Shown: positions 1-9,394 of the stretch, piece after piece
Layout: every line of letters starts with the position of its first letter
How positions within the stretch are numbered: position 1 is the first letter of the stretch
Assembly (NCBI GenBank): GCA_016792825.1
Contig: JAEUMI010000030.1
Location: forward strand, 1 to 39,584
DNA: 39,584 nucleotides
Direction of reading: 5' to 3'
From: Hyphomicrobiales bacterium
Lineage (GTDB): Bacteria; Pseudomonadota; Alphaproteobacteria; Rhizobiales; Aestuariivirgaceae
The notes under the pieces: model-generated
Databases searched by the model: none
Told to the model about the DNA's origin: nothing
Seen by the model: the letters and a program-made list of their open reading frames with translations, nothing else
Made by a program: the position numbers and the translations under genes

Positions 1-201
1 ATTGTTGTTGAACAGGCCGTAGGAAATGCCCTTGTTCCAGACGAGGAGGAGATCGAGAAATGGCGTGAAAGACACGCGGCCCCGGGCGCCGATGTCATAA
101 ATATTCAGCATCCACCACTTGTGGGCCTGGTCGACCGCGAATACCAGCAGCGCCAGGGCAAAGCCCAGCGGCGCCAGGGCCCCCCAGAAATAGGACTTCA
201 T
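1..201 (-). CDS. lspA: Signal peptidase II (prolipoprotein signal peptidase), 3' part outside window
   Basis: Only the first 67 codons are present; the gene runs off the left edge. Translating the minus strand from the ATG at 201 gives a hydrophobic first membrane segment (residues about 6-23), then a DQAHKWWM motif and a [10 protein letters not shown] motif, both typical of LspA N-terminal halves. LspA is an inner-membrane aspartyl protease that cleaves lipoprotein signal peptides; its two catalytic aspartates lie beyond the window and cannot be checked. The start overlaps the ileS stop in an ATGA arrangement (ATG 201-199, TGA 200-198), indicating translational coupling. The ileS-lspA order is widespread in proteobacteria, which supports the call. 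Confidence 0.9.
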   Translation of the reverse strand, partial: MKSYFWGALAPLGFALALLVFAVDQAHKWWMLNIYDIGARGRVSFTPFLDLLLVWNKGISYGLFNNN

Positions 202-3065
202 GCCAGGGTTTTCCCAAAGCGCGTCTGCCATTCGCGCACCGCTTCGGCGTCGCGCGGCGTGATATCGGGGAAATCCTTGTCCTGCCCGATCTCTTTCGAG
301 ATTTTCCAGGAGCGGGCGCATTTCAGGCCCTCGGCCTTGCCCGGCACCACGGCAACATTCTTCACGTCATCGAGGCGGAAGGCATTCGCGGGCCCTGCCC
401 CTTCGGCAATGCTGATATCGGAAGTGATGCAGACCTCGGCGAAATCGCTAGCGCGCAGCGTGGCGATGTCGGCGGCGTCCAACTCGACGTAGACCGCAGG
501 GGCTGCTTCCAGCGACGAGCCGATGCGCTTTTCGGCGCGTTCCAGTTCGAGTGCTCCGGTGACCACACGGCGCACGTTGCGGATCAAATCCCACTTCTTC
601 GCTATCTCCGGCTGGTGCCATTCCTCGGGCGTCTTGGCGAACTGCATCAGGTGGACAGAACTGCCCTCACCGGCAAAGCGCGAGAGCCAGACCTCTTCCA
701 TGGTGAAGGTCAGAATCGGCGCCCACCATGTCGTCAGGCAGTGGAAGAGCTGGTCCAGCACGCTGCGGCAGGAGCGGCGCTTCAGGCTTGACCACGGATC
801 GCAATAGAGCGCGTCTTTCCGGATATCGAAATAAAAGGCGCTCAAGTCCTGCGTCATGAAATTGCTGAGCAGCGCGAAGATGCGCTTGTAATCAAACACG
901 AGGTAGGCCGCCTGCACCTGCGCGTCGATCTCGTGTAGGCGGTGCAGGATGTAGCGTTCAAGCTCGGTCATATCCAGGTGGTGAACCTGTTCCCAGTCCT
1001 GCAGGCCTTCGAGGGCGCCGAGGATATAGCGCATGGTGTTGCGCAGCTTACGGTAGGCCTCCACATTGGTCTTGAGGATTTCCTTGCCGAGGCGGAGATC
1101 TTCCGCGTAGTCGGCGGAGGCCACCCAGAGCCTGAGGATGTCGGCGCCGGATTGCTTGATCACGTCCTGCGGCGTCACGATGTTGCCGAGGGACTTGGAC
1201 ATCTTGCGTCCGTCCTCGCCCACGACAAAGCCATGCGTCAAAACCGCGTCATAGGGAGCGCGGCCGCGGGTGCCGCAGGATTCGAGCAGCGATGAATGGA
1301 ACCAGCCGCGGTGTTGGTCAGAGCCTTCGAGATAGATGTCGGCGGGCCACTTGAGATCGGGGCGCTGTTCCAGGCAGAAGGCATGGGTGCAGCCGCTATC
1401 GAACCACACGTCCAAGATATCGCGTACCTGTTCCCATTCCTGGGAATTGTAGTTGTCGCCCAGGAAGCGGCTGGCCGCGCCATCGGCGAACCAGGCGTCG
1501 GCGCCCTCTTTAGAAAATGACTCCGCAATGCGCTGGTTCACCTTGGAATCATTGAGGATTTTCCCGGTCTCCTTGTTCACGAAAACGGCGATGGGCACGC
1601 CCCAGGCGCGCTGGCGCGAGATCACCCAGTCCGGCCGGTCGGCGATCATGCCGCGCAGGCGGTTCTGCCCGGCGGGGGGAAAGAACTTGGTGTCCTCGAT
1701 GGCCTTCAACGCCTTGTCACGCAGGCCATGGCTCGACATGGAGATGAACCATTGCGGCGTGTTGCGGAAAATGATCGGCTTCTTGGAGCGCCAGGAATGG
1801 GGATAGCTGATCGTCTTGCGCCTGGCCGAGAGCAGCATGCCCGCCTCTTTCAAGGCATCCATCACGCGGCGGTTGGCATCGCCCCACTTGCCGTATTGAT
1901 CGATTACGCGACCACCTTCAAAGCCGGGCGCGTCCTTGGTGTAATAGCCATCGGCGTTGACGGTGGAGGGAATCGGTCCGCCAACTTTTTCGGTCCAGAT
2001 GTTATAGTCGTCTGCGCCGTGGCCGGGAGCGGTGTGGACAAAGCCCGTACCAGCGTCGTCCGTGACATGATCGCCATCGAGGAGAGGGACTGGGAAGTCG
2101 TAACCTTTCTTGCTCAAGGGATGATCACAAACCACGCCCTCGGGGTTTACATCTGCCAACCGCTTGTAAGCTTCAACCCGCCCCGCCTTCAGTACCTCAT
2201 CAGCAAGCTTGTCAGCTATGACGAACCTGTCTCCATGAACAGTCCAGTTATCCGTTGGCGCTGCTGTAACTTCATACAGGCCGTAGTTGATCTTTGAAGA
2301 AAAGCTGATCGCGCGGTTGCCAGGAATTGTCCAAGGTGTTGTTGTCCAGATCACAACCGGCACACCAAGGAGGTTTTTCGGGCCACTCTTGATCGGAAAC
2401 TTCACAAATATCGTGTCGACTTCGATATCGGCGTATTCGACTTCGGCTTCGGCCAAAGCGGTCTTTTCAACCACGGACCACATCACCGGTTTCGAGCCGC
2501 GATAGAGCTGGCCGCTGTCGGCGAATTTCAGGAGTTCCCTGGCGATGATCGATTCGGCTTCGAAGGCCATGGTGAGGTAAGGGTTCTGCCAGTCGCCGGT
2601 GACGCCCAAGCGCTTGAATTCATCGCGCTGGATGCCCACCCATTTTGCTGCGAAGGTGCGGCATTCGGCGCGGAACTCGTTGATGGGAACGGCGTCCTTG
2701 TTCTTGCCGGCGGCGCGGTATTCCTCTTCGATCTTCCATTCGATGGGCAGGCCATGGCAATCCCAGCCCGGCACATAGTTGGAATCAAAGCCCGCCATCT
2801 GGCGCGAGCGGGTGACGATGTCCTTCAGGATCTTGTTGAGCGCATGGCCGATGTGGAGGTTGCCGTTGGCATAGGGCGGGCCGTCGTGGAGAACGTATTT
2901 GGGCTTTCCCCTGCTCTGTTCGCGCAACTTCCCGTAGAGCCCCATGTCTTCCCAGCGCTTCAGAAGGGCGGGTTCGCGCTCCGGCAGGCCGGCTTTCATG
3001 GCGAAGTCGGTTTTCGGCAGGAAAACGGTCTCGCGGTAGTCGATTCCTGCGGGTTTATCGGTCAT
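198..3065 (-). CDS. ileS: Isoleucyl-tRNA synthetase
   Basis: A 955-residue class I aminoacyl-tRNA synthetase that charges tRNA-Ile and edits valine. The HIGH signature is at residues 71-74 (within [15 protein letters not shown]) and KMSKS at 621-625. The order (N-terminal Rossmann half, CP1 editing insertion, KMSKS, anticodon-binding helices) and the length fit bacterial IleS. The C-terminal zinc region, usually CxxC...CxxC, is degenerate: only KCARSW remains, and the second pair is replaced by [13 protein letters not shown], so three of four expected ligands are missing. This may be a trait of the lineage rather than damage, since the frame is intact. It is translationally coupled to lspA downstream. 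The upstream gene is divergent, with only 37 bases between the two starts. Confidence 0.97.
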   Translation of the reverse strand: MTDKPAGIDYRETVFLPKTDFAMKAGLPEREPALLKRWEDMGLYGKLREQSRGKPKYVLHDGPPYANGNLHIGHALNKILKDIVTRSRQMAGFDSNYVPGWDCHGLPIEWKIEEEYRAAGKNKDAVPINEFRAECRTFAAKWVGIQRDEFKRLGVTGDWQNPYLTMAFEAESIIARELLKFADSGQLYRGSKPVMWSVVEKTALAEAEVEYADIEVDTIFVKFPIKSGPKNLLGVPVVIWTTTPWTIPGNRAISFSSKINYGLYEVTAAPTDNWTVHGDRFVIADKLADEVLKAGRVEAYKRLADVNPEGVVCDHPLSKKGYDFPVPLLDGDHVTDDAGTGFVHTAPGHGADDYNIWTEKVGGPIPSTVNADGYYTKDAPGFEGGRVIDQYGKWGDANRRVMDALKEAGMLLSARRKTISYPHSWRSKKPIIFRNTPQWFISMSSHGLRDKALKAIEDTKFFPPAGQNRLRGMIADRPDWVISRQRAWGVPIAVFVNKETGKILNDSKVNQRIAESFSKEGADAWFADGAASRFLGDNYNSQEWEQVRDILDVWFDSGCTHAFCLEQRPDLKWPADIYLEGSDQHRGWFHSSLLESCGTRGRAPYDAVLTHGFVVGEDGRKMSKSLGNIVTPQDVIKQSGADILRLWVASADYAEDLRLGKEILKTNVEAYRKLRNTMRYILGALEGLQDWEQVHHLDMTELERYILHRLHEIDAQVQAAYLVFDYKRIFALLSNFMTQDLSAFYFDIRKDALYCDPWSSLKRRSCRSVLDQLFHCLTTWWAPILTFTMEEVWLSRFAGEGSSVHLMQFAKTPEEWHQPEIAKKWDLIRNVRRVVTGALELERAEKRIGSSLEAAPAVYVELDAADIATLRASDFAEVCITSDISIAEGAGPANAFRLDDVKNVAVVPGKAEGLKCARSWKISKEIGQDKDFPDITPRDAEAVREWQTRFGKTLA

Positions 3066-3102
3066 GCTATCAACGGGCTTTCAAAAACAAGGAGTTAAAG
3101 AG

Positions 3103-3696
3103 TTGGGCACCGTTTACACGATACCGGCGCGCCGGGGCAAGGCGGCACGGCTGAACAAGGGCCAGGCGATCAAAATCATGAATCCGCATGGCAAACAGAT
3201 CGTCGATACCTGGGCCTTTGTGGCGGGATCGACGCTGGAATACATGGGCATGGAGCAATGCCGGGCCTTCTGGCAACGGCTTTATCCGATCGTCGGCGAC
3301 AAGATGATTACCAACCGCCGCCGCCCGATTCTGACGCTTGAGGCCGACACCTCACCCGGGAAGCATGACACGCTGATCGCCCCTTGCGACAATGAGCGCT
3401 ACGGGCTTCTGGGCTGCACCAGCTACCATGACAACTGCAAGGACAACATGCACGCAGGGCTGGCTGAACTGGGCATTTACCTGCCCTACACACCAGCGTC
3501 ACTCAACACCTTCATGAACATTCCCTGGCGCCAGGACGGCGAGCTGGAATGGGGCGTCTCCTTGGCCAAGAAAAATGACTACGTGATCTTCCGGGCCGAG
3601 TTGGATTGCATCGTGGCCATGTCCTGCTGCCCGCAGGACATATTACCGATCAATGACGGAAAGACGGTTGAGGCTACGTATGAGATCCTGGATTAA
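3103..3696 (+). CDS. DUF1989 / urea carboxylase-associated-family protein
   Basis: About 197 residues and almost entirely one DUF1989 domain: an opening 'IPARRGKAARLNKGQ' strand region, 'NPHGKQIVDTWAF', and the Cys/His-containing segment GCTSYHDNCKDN. The family includes UAAP1/UAAP2 proteins near urea carboxylase; members paired in guanidine pathways act as carboxyguanidine deiminase. This is a lone single-domain copy with no urea or guanidine genes nearby, so its substrate is unknown. I place the start at TTG 3103 because AAGGAG lies at 3089-3094 with 8-base spacing; an in-frame ATG at 3064 would overlap ileS and has no ribosome site. It is divergent from ileS and lies 33 bases upstream of sthA. 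Confidence 0.8.
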   Translation: MGTVYTIPARRGKAARLNKGQAIKIMNPHGKQIVDTWAFVAGSTLEYMGMEQCRAFWQRLYPIVGDKMITNRRRPILTLEADTSPGKHDTLIAPCDNERYGLLGCTSYHDNCKDNMHAGLAELGIYLPYTPASLNTFMNIPWRQDGELEWGVSLAKKNDYVIFRAELDCIVAMSCCPQDILPINDGKTVEATYEILD

Positions 3697-3729
3697 CTCC
3701 CACCCCGGGCCAAGCGGAGTTCTGGCATA

Positions 3730-5121
3730 ATGAACCACTACGACATGCTGGTTATCGGCAGCGGCCCTTCGGGGAGGCGGGCAGCCGTGCAATCGGCAAA
3801 GCTGGGCAAATCGGTTCTGGTTGCCGACAAGGGCCGCAGGCTTGGCGGCGTTTCGGTGCACACCGGAACCATCCCCTCCAAAACGCTGCGCGAAACCGTA
3901 CTCAATCTTTCGGGCTGGCGCGAGCGCGGCTTTTACGGGCGGGGCTACCGGGTGAAGCAGGATATTTCCGCCCACGACCTGATCTCCCGCCTGCACAAGA
4001 CGCTGGACCATGAAGTGGAAGTTCTCCAGCACCAGTTCATGCGCAATGCGGTGAAAAGCATTCATGCGGCCATCAAACTGACAGGCTCCAACCGCGCCTC
4101 GCTCACCACGGAAACCGAGGAAGTGAGCGAGGTCGGATTCACCAATGCGCTGATTTCGGTGGGCACCAGGCCGTATCGGCCGGACAGCATACCCTTTGAC
4201 CAGACGCGCATCTTCGACAGCGATGATATCCTCGAGATCAAGTCCCTGCCGGGCATCATCACCGTCATCGGCGGCGGCGTGGTGGGGGTTGAGTATGCCA
4301 CCATCTTTTCGGCACTTGATGTTCCGGTCACGCTGATCGAACCGCGCGAAACTATTCTTGAATTCGTCGACCGCGAACTGGTTGATGATTTCATCCACCA
4401 GATGCGCGACCGGGGCATGACCATCCGCCTGGGGTGCGCCGTGAAGGATATTGCGGTGAAGACCAATGGGGTGGAGGTAACGCTTGCCGATGGCCGCGTG
4501 GTGCGTTCGGACATCCTGCTCTATGCGGCCGGGCGCAGCGGAAATGTGGGCAGCCTCGGGCTCGACACGGTCGGGATCGAAGCGGATGGCCGGGGCAAGA
4601 TCAAGGTTGATCCGGTCACGTTCCAGACCAGCGTTCCCAATATCTATGCGGCAGGCGATGTCATCGGTTTTCCGAGCCTTGCTTCCACCTCCATGGAACA
4701 GGGCCGGGTTGCTGCCTGCCACGCCTTCGGAATGGCCCTGCCCCCGCCGCCCGAAACCTTCCCTTACGGCATCTATGCGGTGCCGGAAATTTCGACCGTG
4801 GGCCAATCGGAAGAACAGGTGAAGGCAAGCGGCGTGGCTTACGAATGCGGCGTTGCGCGCTTCCGTGAAACCTCGCGCGGCCACATCATGGGGGTCAACT
4901 CAGGCTTTTTGAAACTGATCTTCGCGCTGGATACGCGGCGCCTGCTCGGCGCGCATATTGTGGGCGAAGGGGCAACGGAGCTCATTCACATCGGCCAGGC
5001 GGTGATCAACCTCAAGGGCACGGTGGATTTCTTCGTCAACAACACCTTCAACTATCCCACCCTGGCTGAAGCCTACAAGATTGCCGGATTGGACGCCTGG
5101 AACCGGATGGGCGCGGTTTAG
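3730..5121 (+). CDS. sthA: Soluble (Si-specific) NAD(P)+ transhydrogenase
   Basis: A 463-residue flavoprotein of the pyridine nucleotide-disulfide reductase fold. The FAD-binding GSGPSG motif is at residues 10-15, a second Rossmann motif (VIGGGVVGVEYA) lies near 180, and the C-terminal dimerisation domain ends with NNTFNYPTLAEAY. The redox-active CxxxxC pair of glutathione and lipoamide reductases is absent: the equivalent positions are Ser42 and Thr47 in GGVSVHTGTIPSK. This loss, with the IPSKTLRE context, points to SthA, which exchanges hydride between NADH and NADP+ in the cytosol. The gene converges on gor and overlaps its last four bases. A mis-call as another disulfide reductase is unlikely given the missing cysteines. 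Confidence 0.9.
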   Translation: MNHYDMLVIGSGPSGRRAAVQSAKLGKSVLVADKGRRLGGVSVHTGTIPSKTLRETVLNLSGWRERGFYGRGYRVKQDISAHDLISRLHKTLDHEVEVLQHQFMRNAVKSIHAAIKLTGSNRASLTTETEEVSEVGFTNALISVGTRPYRPDSIPFDQTRIFDSDDILEIKSLPGIITVIGGGVVGVEYATIFSALDVPVTLIEPRETILEFVDRELVDDFIHQMRDRGMTIRLGCAVKDIAVKTNGVEVTLADGRVVRSDILLYAAGRSGNVGSLGLDTVGIEADGRGKIKVDPVTFQTSVPNIYAAGDVIGFPSLASTSMEQGRVAACHAFGMALPPPPETFPYGIYAVPEISTVGQSEEQVKASGVAYECGVARFRETSRGHIMGVNSGFLKLIFALDTRRLLGAHIVGEGATELIHIGQAVINLKGTVDFFVNNTFNYPTLAEAYKIAGLDAWNRMGAV

Positions 5122-6485
5122 CTCTTAGCCACCCACTTGTCGCGCAGGGTGACCAGTTCTTCGGATGCGGTGGGATGCACCGCCATGGTGGCGTCGAAGT
5201 CCGATTTTTTCGCGCCGAGCCTAATGGAAATTCCGAGAAGCTGGGCCATTTCGCCGGCATCGGGGCCGCAGATGTGGCAGCCCAGCACCCGGTCAGTTTC
5301 GCCGTCCACCACCAGCTTCATCAGCATGCGCTCGTCGCGGCCTGACAGGGTGTGCTTCATGGGGCGGAAGCTGGTTTTGTAAATATCGATTTTGGCGTGG
5401 TCAGTGCGGGCCTGGGCTTCGGTCAGGCCAATGGTGCCGATTTCCGGCTGGGAGAAAACCGCAGTCGGGATCAGCGTGTGGTCGGTTTTCACGTCCAGGC
5501 CGCCGAAGACATTGTCGGCAAAGGTCTGGCCTTCGCGGATGGCCACAGGCGTGAGATTCACGCGGTTGGTGACATCACCCACCGCATAGATATTGCCAGC
5601 GGTGGTGCGGGAATAGGCATCGACCTTCACGGCATAGTGCGGCGTCAAATCAACGCCGGCATTTTCCAGGCCAAGGTTCACAACATTGGGCAGCCGCCCA
5701 GTGGCAAACATCACATGGCCGGCGCCAAAGACCGCGCCATCCTCCAGTGTTATGCGAACCCCGTCGCCGCTCTTTTCGATTTTGGACACATCGGAGCGGG
5801 TGCGGACTTCAATGCCCTTCTTCTGCATTTCGGCGCTGAGATGGTCCTGCAGGTCCTCATCAAAGCCGCGCAGGATCTTTTCGCCACGGTAGATCAAGAT
5901 GGTTTCAACGCCGAGGCCATGGAAGATTCCGGCAAACTCAACGGCAATGTAGCCGCCGCCCACGATGCAGATGCGGCGCGGCAGTTTTTCCAAATGGAAG
6001 GCTTCATTGGAGGAAATCGCCAGTTCGTGGCCCGGCAAGTGACGCGGAATAAAGGGGGCGGCACCGGTGGCGACCAGAATGTATCTGGCGGTGATTTTCC
6101 TGCCCGAAGCGAGGCGAACCGTGTTGCGGTCCAGAATCCCGGCGCGCTCCATGATGAGCTCCGCGCCTGCCGCTTCGAGATTGCGGATATAGGCCTTGTT
6201 GAGCCTGTCGATTTCCCTGTCCTTGTTCTCGATCAGGGTTGCCCAGTCGAATGTGACCTTCTCGCTGGCCCAGCCAAAGCCGACGGCATCCTCGAATTCC
6301 TCGGCGAACTTCGAGGCGTAGACCAGGAGCTTCTTGGGCACGCAGCCGCGGATCACGCAGGTGCCGCCAACGCGGTATTCTTCCGCCACGGCAACCTTTG
6401 CACCGTGCTTGGCGGCAACGCGTGCCGCCCGCACCCCGCCGGAACCTGCGCCGATGACAAAGAGGTCATAGTCGAAGGCGGTCAT
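5118..6485 (-). CDS. gor: Glutathione-disulfide reductase
   Basis: 455 residues. It has FAD motif GAGSGG near residue 12, the redox pair Cys43/Cys48 in GGTCVIRGCVPKK, a second nucleotide-binding GGGYIAVEFA, and the catalytic His437-Glu442 in HPTASEE close to the C-terminus. The GCVPKK variant and the arginine in IYRGEKILRGFDEDL favour NADPH-linked glutathione reductase over lipoamide dehydrogenase. It reduces GSSG to GSH in the cytosol. It is the last gene of a gabD-rpiA-gor operon in which each junction is a four-base overlap (rpiA stop 6484-6482, gor start 6485). Its tail overlaps the convergent sthA tail. The pairing makes sense as NADPH/redox supply, although no regulatory link is visible. 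Confidence 0.93.
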   Translation of the reverse strand: MTAFDYDLFVIGAGSGGVRAARVAAKHGAKVAVAEEYRVGGTCVIRGCVPKKLLVYASKFAEEFEDAVGFGWASEKVTFDWATLIENKDREIDRLNKAYIRNLEAAGAELIMERAGILDRNTVRLASGRKITARYILVATGAAPFIPRHLPGHELAISSNEAFHLEKLPRRICIVGGGYIAVEFAGIFHGLGVETILIYRGEKILRGFDEDLQDHLSAEMQKKGIEVRTRSDVSKIEKSGDGVRITLEDGAVFGAGHVMFATGRLPNVVNLGLENAGVDLTPHYAVKVDAYSRTTAGNIYAVGDVTNRVNLTPVAIREGQTFADNVFGGLDVKTDHTLIPTAVFSQPEIGTIGLTEAQARTDHAKIDIYKTSFRPMKHTLSGRDERMLMKLVVDGETDRVLGCHICGPDAGEMAQLLGISIRLGAKKSDFDATMAVHPTASEELVTLRDKWVAKS

Positions 6486-7177
6486 CCGCGCTTGAACTCA
6501 GTCACGCCCTTGGGCGTGCCCATGAGCACGATGCCGCATATGCCAATGAACAATCCGGTTTCCACCACACCCGGAATGCTCTTCAGGAGACCCTCCAGCC
6601 TTGCCGGATCAGGGATTTCACCAATAGAGCAATCCAGGATGAAGTTGCCGTTCTCGGTGACAAAGGGATTTCCGTCCTTCACCCGCAACACCATCTTGAC
6701 GTCGAGCTTGAGAAACTTAAAAGCCCGTTCGATTTTCCAGATTGTCGCCTTGATGCCAAATACGACGACTTCGACAGGCAGCGGAAATTTCCCGAGTTTC
6801 TTGACCCGCTTCGATTCATCGGCGATCACCACCATGAAGCGCGACGATGAAGCGACGATTTTTTCGCGCAAAAGCGCGCCGCCGCCGCCCTTGATGAGGC
6901 GGAACTCGGGATCGAACTCGTCGGCGCCATCGACAGTAAGATCAAGATGCGGATAATCATGCAACCGGACCAGCGGAATGCCGTGCTCCCTGGCTAGCTC
7001 TTCCGTAGCCTTGGAAGTCGGCACACCCCTTACATCCAGACCCTCCTTCACCCTGGCACCCAGCGCCTCGATGAAGTGATTGGCTGTCGAGCCAGTGCCG
7101 AGCCCGATGTTCATGCCGGGCTTGACGAATTTGAGCGCCTCTATTGCGGCCGCTTTCTTCATTTGATCAGGTGTCAC
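6482..7177 (-). CDS. rpiA: Ribose-5-phosphate isomerase A
   Basis: 231 residues, the usual RpiA length. GLGTGSTA (residues 25-32) binds substrate phosphate, DGADEFD (83-89) carries the conserved aspartates, and KGGGGALLREK (96-106) holds the catalytic glutamate at about 105. The enzyme interconverts ribose-5-phosphate and ribulose-5-phosphate in the pentose phosphate pathway. The start is GTG at 7177, overlapping the gabD stop as GTGA; an ATG five codons later is an alternative. It is the middle gene of the gabD-rpiA-gor operon, and its stop overlaps the gor ATG. Confidence 0.95.
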   Translation of the reverse strand: MTPDQMKKAAAIEALKFVKPGMNIGLGTGSTANHFIEALGARVKEGLDVRGVPTSKATEELAREHGIPLVRLHDYPHLDLTVDGADEFDPEFRLIKGGGGALLREKIVASSSRFMVVIADESKRVKKLGKFPLPVEVVVFGIKATIWKIERAFKFLKLDVKMVLRVKDGNPFVTENGNFILDCSIGEIPDPARLEGLLKSIPGVVETGLFIGICGIVLMGTPKGVTEFKRG

Positions 7178-8649
7178 TTAGCGAGGCCCCCCATGAGCAT
7201 GTATTTCATTTCCAGATATTCCTCCACGCCATGATGCGAACCTTCGCGGCCGATGCCCGACTGCTTCATGCCGCCGAACGGCGCTTCAGCGGTTGAGATG
7301 ATGCCTTCATTGATGCCCACCATGCCATAGTCCAGCGCTTCGCCCACGCGCCATACCCGGCCAATATCGCGGGTATAGAAATAACAAGCCAGGCCGAACT
7401 CGGTGTTGTTGGCCATGGTGATGGCTTCTTCTTCCGTCTTGAATTTGAAGAGCGGCGCCACGGGGCCAAAGGTTTCCTCGCGGGCAACGGCCATGTCGGT
7501 GGTCACATCGCGCAGAAGCGTGGGCTCAAAGAAATTGCCGCCCATGGATTTGCCACCGACCAAAAGCCTGGCGCCCTTGCTGAGGGCATCGGCGATGTGT
7601 TCCTGCACCTTGTCGACAGCCGCCTTGTTGATCAGGGGGCCGGTGGTGATGCCCGCCTCAACGCCATCACCCACCTTCAGATTTTTCACGGCAGCGGCAA
7701 GCTTTTCGGCGAACGCGTCGTAGACCCCTTCCTGCACGAGAATGCGGTTGGCGCAGACGCAGGTTTGGCCGGCGTTGCGGTATTTGGAGATCATGGCACC
7801 GGCAACGGCGGCATCAAGGTCCGCGTCATCGAAGACGATGAAGGGGGCATTGCCGCCGAGTTCAAGGCCGAGCTTCTTGATGGTTGGCGCACACTGGGCC
7901 ATGAGCAGGCGGCCGATTTCCGTGGATCCGGTAAAAGTGAGGGCGCGGACGACGGGGTTGGCGGTCATTTCAGCGCCGATCTCGCGGGCCGAACCGGTGA
8001 TCACGGAAAATACACCGGGCGGAATTCCGGCGCGCTGCGCCAGTTCGGCCATGGCCAAAGCGGAAAGCGGGGTTTCCGAAGCGGGCTTGCAGACAAAAGC
8101 GCAGCCAGCAGCGAGTGCCGGGCCGGCCTTGCGGGCAATCATGGCATTGGGGAAATTCCACGGGGTGATCGCGGCCACGACGCCCACCGGCTGCTTGATC
8201 ACAACCATGCGGCCATTGGCAAAGGGCGAAGGAATGGTTTCGCCATAAATGCGGCGGGCCTCTTCAGCAAAAAACTCAATGAAAGAAGCGCCGTAGCCAA
8301 CTTCGCCGCGCGATTCGGCGAGCGGCTTGCCCTGTTCCGCTGTCATGATCTGGGCCAGGTCCTCCTGGTTTTCCATCATCAGGGTGAACCATTTGCGCAG
8401 GATAGCGGAGCGCTCCTTGGCGGTTTTTTTGGCCCAATCCTTCTGAGCTTTTTCCGCCGCTTCGATGGCCTGCCTGGTCTCGGCCTTGCCCATATTTGGC
8501 ACGGAGCCAATCACGCTCTCATTGACAGGATTGGTCACATCGATTGATTTGGATGCAGACAGCCATTTGCCGTCGACATAGCATTTATCCTTGAGCAGTG
8601 ACTTGTCTTTCAGTATGTCGCCCAGGGCCTGCGTCTTACGAATATCCAT
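7174..8649 (-). CDS. gabD: Succinate-semialdehyde dehydrogenase (NAD(P)+), GabD type
   Basis: 491 residues from the ATG at 8649, chosen because GGAGAG sits just upstream on the minus strand; a further upstream start would add 12 unlikely residues. It is an aldehyde dehydrogenase with ELGGNAPF, which carries the general-base Glu, and GQTCVCANR with the catalytic Cys297. The Cys-x-Cys pattern and the SMGGNFFEPTLL/GREGSHHG elements are characteristic of bacterial GabD. It oxidises succinate semialdehyde to succinate in GABA catabolism. No GABA aminotransferase is nearby; it leads an operon with rpiA and gor. A related semialdehyde substrate such as glutarate semialdehyde cannot be excluded. Confidence 0.85.
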   Translation of the reverse strand: MDIRKTQALGDILKDKSLLKDKCYVDGKWLSASKSIDVTNPVNESVIGSVPNMGKAETRQAIEAAEKAQKDWAKKTAKERSAILRKWFTLMMENQEDLAQIMTAEQGKPLAESRGEVGYGASFIEFFAEEARRIYGETIPSPFANGRMVVIKQPVGVVAAITPWNFPNAMIARKAGPALAAGCAFVCKPASETPLSALAMAELAQRAGIPPGVFSVITGSAREIGAEMTANPVVRALTFTGSTEIGRLLMAQCAPTIKKLGLELGGNAPFIVFDDADLDAAVAGAMISKYRNAGQTCVCANRILVQEGVYDAFAEKLAAAVKNLKVGDGVEAGITTGPLINKAAVDKVQEHIADALSKGARLLVGGKSMGGNFFEPTLLRDVTTDMAVAREETFGPVAPLFKFKTEEEAITMANNTEFGLACYFYTRDIGRVWRVGEALDYGMVGINEGIISTAEAPFGGMKQSGIGREGSHHGVEEYLEMKYMLMGGLAK

Positions 8650-8728
8650 AGCACTCTCCACTTCAAGTTGGCGGCGTGATAGCACAAGGTTCCGGACTAC
8701 TCAAACATGCCTGAATTGTGGGGAACAC

Positions 8729-9394
8729 ATGACGATTAAGGCCGTGATATTCGATCTGGACGGCACGCTCGTGGATTCCGCCCCCGATCTGATGCTGGCC
8801 ACCAACCACGTGCTTTCGCGGCTTGAGCGGCGGGCCATCACCATGGACGAAGTGCGCAGCTTCGTGGGCCATGGCGCCAGGGCCCTGATCGCGCGGGGCT
8901 GCGCGGCCACAGGCGACGCCATCGATGAAAAGACGCTGGATTTCTACTTCGCGGAATTCCTGCGCTTTTATGAAAAGAACATCGCGGTGGACAGCGTGGC
9001 ATTTCCCGGAGTCACTGATCTTCTCAGGCGCTGTGCCGCCAGCGGCCTCAAAATGGGGGTGTGCACCAACAAGCTGGAAGGGCTTTCTGTCCGGCTTCTG
9101 CAAGCGCTCGACCTGGCGAAATATTTCGGGGCGGTCATCGGGCCCGACACCATCAATGTCGCCAAGCCTGATCCCGCACCCTACCTGGAAACGATGAAGC
9201 GGCTCGGCGTTCCGGCCCGGCAATCCATTATGATCGGTGACAGCGAGACGGATATTCTGACTGCACGGGCTGCCGGCGTTCCGGTCATCGGCGTCACCTT
9301 CGGCTACACGCAAAAGCCGGTTGCCACTTACAATCCGGACTATCTGGTTTCACATTTCGAGGAAGTTTGGGATATTCTGAAGCTCAAACGCTGA
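8729..9394 (+). CDS. gph: Phosphoglycolate phosphatase-like HAD hydrolase
   Basis: 221 residues from ATG 8729. HAD motif I is FDLDGTLVDSAPDL with nucleophile Asp9 and Asp11; motif II/III elements are the CTNK segment and the lysine of VAKPDPAPY; motif IV is GDSETDILTARAAG. The alpha-helical cap between motifs I and II fits the Gph subgroup, which dephosphorylates 2-phosphoglycolate. Other small sugar phosphates are possible substrates because HAD specificity is hard to read from sequence. The ribosome site is weak (GTGGGG upstream). It is divergent from gabD, and its last 11 bases overlap the end of the convergent DeoR-family gene. Confidence 0.82.
   Translation: MTIKAVIFDLDGTLVDSAPDLMLATNHVLSRLERRAITMDEVRSFVGHGARALIARGCAATGDAIDEKTLDFYFAEFLRFYEKNIAVDSVAFPGVTDLLRRCAASGLKMGVCTNKLEGLSVRLLQALDLAKYFGAVIGPDTINVAKPDPAPYLETMKRLGVPARQSIMIGDSETDILTARAAGVPVIGVTFGYTQKPVATYNPDYLVSHFEEVWDILKLKR

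Noticed and set aside
3643..4884. 413-codon open frame on the minus strand across sthA
   Set aside because: It is antisense to an intact, motif-bearing flavoprotein gene and its translation is rich in His, Gly and Arg, as expected from the opposite strand of GC-rich coding DNA.
5352..6956. 534-codon open frame antisense to gor and rpiA
   Set aside because: It spans two real genes with clear catalytic motifs; no domain is recognisable in its translation.
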